The translations under genes were made by a program, and so were the position numbers. Of a stretch of 64,000 bases of DNA, positions 60,255 to 64,000 are shown one piece after another. Each line of letters opens with the position of its first letter. The stretch's first letter is position 1. Location: NCBI RefSeq assembly GCF_950023065.1, contig NC_088679.1:78492001-78556000 (forward strand), given 5' to 3'. The notes under the pieces are model-generated. The model had not been told where the DNA came from, ran no database searches, and saw nothing but the letters and a program-made list of their open reading frames with translations. The stretch comes from Planococcus citri. Taxonomy: Eukaryota; Arthropoda; Insecta; Hemiptera; Pseudococcidae.

Positions 60255-63200
60255 AGATCATTTTCCTTTTAAATTCTCTGACCTCAAGTTAAAGAGTAGA
60301 AAACTTGACTTCTCACATCAAAAATAATGCAGTTTTACTCGAAATTTCCCAAAAGAACGTTTCTTCATCTTCATTTCAGTCAAAATTGCCATGAAAATCC
60401 CAACTTAGCTAAAATTCCAAAAAAGTCTCATTTTTGTCAAAATTGGTTCTAAAGAATTGTGAATTTTCGAGAGGTTTATTCTTATCCTATATTTTTAAAA
60501 ATGTGACAATTTCCCGAAAATTGAAAATATGAGACTGTGGAAATCAATTTTTTGGATCCATAGTGATGTTATTTTGAGCTTCAGATGATCAATTTCTCGC
60601 ACTTCTTGCTTTCACTTCGTTCGAGCATAATTCATTCTGCTGCACAATTTTTCAACAAAAATTTCAAGAATAGAAAAATTATTGATTTGAGAAATTTTGG
60701 AAACACAACCAAATTAATAAAAAAATTAAAATTTTTTGTATAAAATAATCGATTTTGAAAATTTTAAATTATTTAACATTTTTTGTTTCCATCTGCACCT
60801 TCTAAAATTGGCCAATTGGCTGAAAAAATCTGGCGAAAAAAGGTGAGAAAATTACAGTTTTACCCCCCCCCCCATCCCCTCCCCGACACACACCTTAGTC
60901 ACACCTCTACATCGAACAAAATACTCAGGAGAAGGGTGAAGGGGGAGGGAGCTGGAACTCGAATATAATTATTCAATTTGATTTCCGCAAGCAGAAAACA
61001 CAACAAAGTCAGAAAAAGCCACACCAACTTCATATCGAGAATCTCAAATCACTCACTCAAAAAATTCAAGATTGATAAATTTAAAAAACCCCAATTCATA
61101 GTTACTTCTTCGTAAAAAAAAATTACAAAAAAATGCGTCACAGGTGAAAATATCGATATAAAATTTTTAATACGCTTTAAACGAAACACAATTCCATAAT
61201 TTTTTCACTGGAAAATAGTAAATTAGAATATCATCAAAAATGAGTCATTCATTACACAAGCAAACCATCTTCCAGTCCAGAGAAAACGATGAAAGACGAA
61301 AAAGACCTCACACGCAATAATTTTCGGAACTAAAACGCGTCATCTGCCTGCCAAAAAAAAAACAATCAATCGAAACCGAATATCTACAACTACACTAGGT
61401 CATACTGAGGAAAAAATTACGACCTTTAATAATCACGACGAAAAATTCCATTCCATTAGAAACGACTTCGAGAAAGAAATCGAATTCGAGACCACCTCAT
61501 ATATCGCGAACAAGTTTACAGCTAATTGTGAGTATGTACCTATCTACTCGTAATACCAAGTTTAGGTACTTGAACTAAGCATTTGACACGATTTAAAAAA
61601 ATCATAGTACTGTGACTACCTAGTACCTACAGCATACGTCAAATATTATACACGTAAGACGCGATAAAATGAAATATTATACAATAAACTGCATTACAGT
61701 GTACGCAAACGCATATTATTGTATACACTCTTTATATGTATGATTTCAAAAGTGCAACAGCAACGCATAATTGGAAAATTGCACGCAACAACAAGGTCGT
61801 ACAGGTGCGTCTCCATCGTCTCGCTACCACTCAGTACACTTTAGCTTATTATACATAAACAAATACCGCAATAAATATGAAATTATAATTTCATAAGCGT
61901 GCATTTGTGCAGTAGCATGAGTACCTAGTTGAGTACATATAAATATTTCCATTTGTTCGTCGAATCGATGATTCACGATCGTTCGAGAGTCTCTGGTCTC
62001 TGCAGTCTGCAGCGCACGTTCGATCGTTCGATCGTTCGACATTGTGGAAGAAAAAAATTCAATTCACTTCGCGAAATTACAATATTGCGAAATTATATAG
62101 ATATGTATAAATGCTTCGACTCCATTACTAGGTATATTACTACCTATACCTATACCAATACTATACACTACAGATTACTGCAGACACATACCAAACCACA
62201 CGTACTCGTATAGATGGTATAACGAATGCAACTTGTTAGCCCATATTTATCGAGTAGAATATCTAGTTAGATCGCTTCGCGATTATAATTGTCTTATTTA
62301 AGAAATGAAAAATCATTTCTGATACGCGACCATTGCTCGCCACGATGATGAAATAGTAAAAACACGACTAAACCAAAACTATACATACATAGATAGATAG
62401 GCTACGTACACGAAATTACATATTATGATCTCCGATCCCCATGCATAGTTTGTTTTGTTTTAATAGAAAAGAATTTCGCAAATATACGCCAACATTTTCA
62501 TAGCCTATATTGTAACAAAATACAAGTCTCAGAGAAGCCTTTCATTTCACGTAGGTTTCGCATCAAATATAACCCATCTCTCAGTAGTGAAAAAACAGCT
62601 AAAGAAAAATCAATACCTAAAATAAAACAGAAGCAAGGCAATATATCAAGCAGTAGTAACATTAGTGCATTAGCATTAGCAATATGTAATGTAGGTCTAA
62701 CGTAAGACTAAGGAAAAAATATCATTGCAAAATGCTGACTACCCATTAACCCAGCCTCAGCCCAACCCAACATACCCCATATTACTGGTATAATATTGAT
62801 AACAAATACTCGTACGTGTGTTTCGGTTTCGGTCGACCTTTTATTTACTTACTCATCGTACCTATACTACACCTAATAATACACGTAAGGGACAAGAAGC
62901 TGGCTATATTTTGAATGCATCAGCGCGCATCACCTATTTTCAACCTACCACCGAGAGATATATGATTATTTTGACAATAGCTATTACAATTATAACGAGT
63001 TCATCGTCTAAATATGTACCCAGCAGACCGATTGGGGTCGGTAATACGACTATGATGTACAGTATCAAGGTACCTACATATTATCTGCATAATTTAGGCT
63101 TATAATATATTAACTTAGAATGATATAAACGTATTGTATTGCGTAGGACAAATTGAGCCATAAAATGTACGTGTACTTTGAAAATTATGAAAATGTATCG

Positions 63201-63912
63201 AAGTATCGTTGACTGAATCCTCGTTAAAATTTACTAAACGCTTAAATTATCGATTTGGCGACAATTTGTGCCCACAGTTGACAGAAATCTTCATCATCTA
63301 ACCCTTCGACGTCTAATTACAACTAGATTACCTATACGATGTTTGAAAAAATGAAATAAAATAGGTACCTATAAATTCAAGCGTTCGATCTATTTGAAAA
63401 TCAGCGATTTCCTCAAAAAAATTATTACGTTAATTTCCAAAGCATAATTTACCTAAAGTAAACAGAGGAACATCAAATCGATGGAAATTTGCTGTAAAAT
63501 TTCACCGCCTGAAAAAATTTTCAATCATCAGTTTTTTGGGACTTGCCAGCAACTTTGGCAGCTCACAAGCTGAAATTTTCACATCATGAGAAAAATGGAA
63601 TGAAACAGGATAAAAAGTATCGTGGGCGATTTCAGGCATCGTAGCTAAATTTTTCTAAAAAAAAAGTGACTTTAGTGACTTCCATCAGTGAAAAAAGTGA
63701 CCAATTTTCTTTAAATTTCAGCGTTCAGGAGAGCAAAAAATCGAAAAACAAAAGCAAAAAAACGTTCAATATCTCACCTAAAAACTATTAATTTATTCTC
63801 TCGCCTGGCCCCACCGGAAAATCCGTTTTTTTTTAATGTGAGAACGAGTAGTTCATTTTTTTATTTTTAAAATTTTAGAATTTGAATTGATGTTTTTTTG
63901 AAAATGAAAAAA

Positions 63913-63978
63913 GACAGGCCTGATCGAGGGCGAAAGCTCTTGAAAAAATGTACCTATTTTGAGAGGCATAAAAACGAT
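63913..63978 (+). repeat. Dispersed copy of the 2831-type unit
   Basis: GACAGGCCTGATCGAGGGCG, then AAAGCTCTTGAAAAAATG and TTTTGAGAGGCATAAAAACG, in the same order as the copies in the 2831-3380 array. It is also preceded by the TTTTTGAAAATGAAAAAAG-type segment that precedes those copies. Confidence 0.75.
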
Positions 63979-64000
63979 ATTTTTTTTTTAATTCTGAAAT

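Larger units (their letters stand above)
57653..64000. other. Non-coding stretch, no gene recognised
   Basis: 57780-58930 and 61500-63350 are relatively unique mixed sequence. 58930-61400 and 63350-64000 are A/T-rich decayed repeats. At 62017-62039 there are three CGTTCGAT units. C runs lie at 59765-59774 and 60863-60873. No coding domain found. Confidence 0.45.

Overview
The window is animal nuclear DNA, most probably from an insect. It is AT-rich, dense in simple words and homopolymers, packed with short non-autonomous DNA transposons, contains a decayed I/Jockey-type LINE, and has a short (TTAGG)n-like run. TTAGG is the common insect telomere unit. The recurring TAGGTACCTA-type words and the repeat load suggest a hemipteran such as an aphid or scale insect, but that is a guess from texture. 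I recognise no intact protein-coding gene. Apart from the LINE, the longer open frames are low-complexity or lie across other open frames.

Layout. 0-9 kb: AT-rich DNA with a 117-bp tandem repeat, a hAT-like element (2449-3509) that carries its own 165-bp tandem array, a GC-richer block (4.5-5.5 kb) and a degenerate array (7.7-8.4 kb). 9-16 kb: a short telomere-like run, then transposon-like elements with visible ends at 11269-11391, 11752-12486 (with a second one nested inside) and 13460-13841. 20.8-22.5 kb: a tandem duplication, then a pogo/Tigger-like element interrupted by a near-perfect fold-back element. 25-38 kb: degenerate arrays and several blocks of one satellite family built on the palindrome TTCGCGAA with a 38-bp step. 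40.2-42.5 kb: a 5'-truncated, frameshifted LINE on the minus strand. 51.2-52.8 kb: another satellite block, then about 880 bp containing an unbroken succession of hairpins. 53-64 kb: AT-rich DNA with short dispersed repeats.

How it may fit together. Two places on the minus strand, 27.7 kb apart, have a branchpoint-like CTAATC, a pyrimidine tract and AG directly joined to GTGAGT. That is the arrangement of recursive splice sites in very long introns. With no coding sequence recognised, the simplest inference is that much of the window lies in a long intron of a minus-strand gene, or in a gene desert, filled by transposons and satellites. The best candidate for something undescribed is the hairpin-rich stretch at 51.94-52.82 kb, whose three non-Watson-Crick pairs are all G-U if the plus strand is transcribed.
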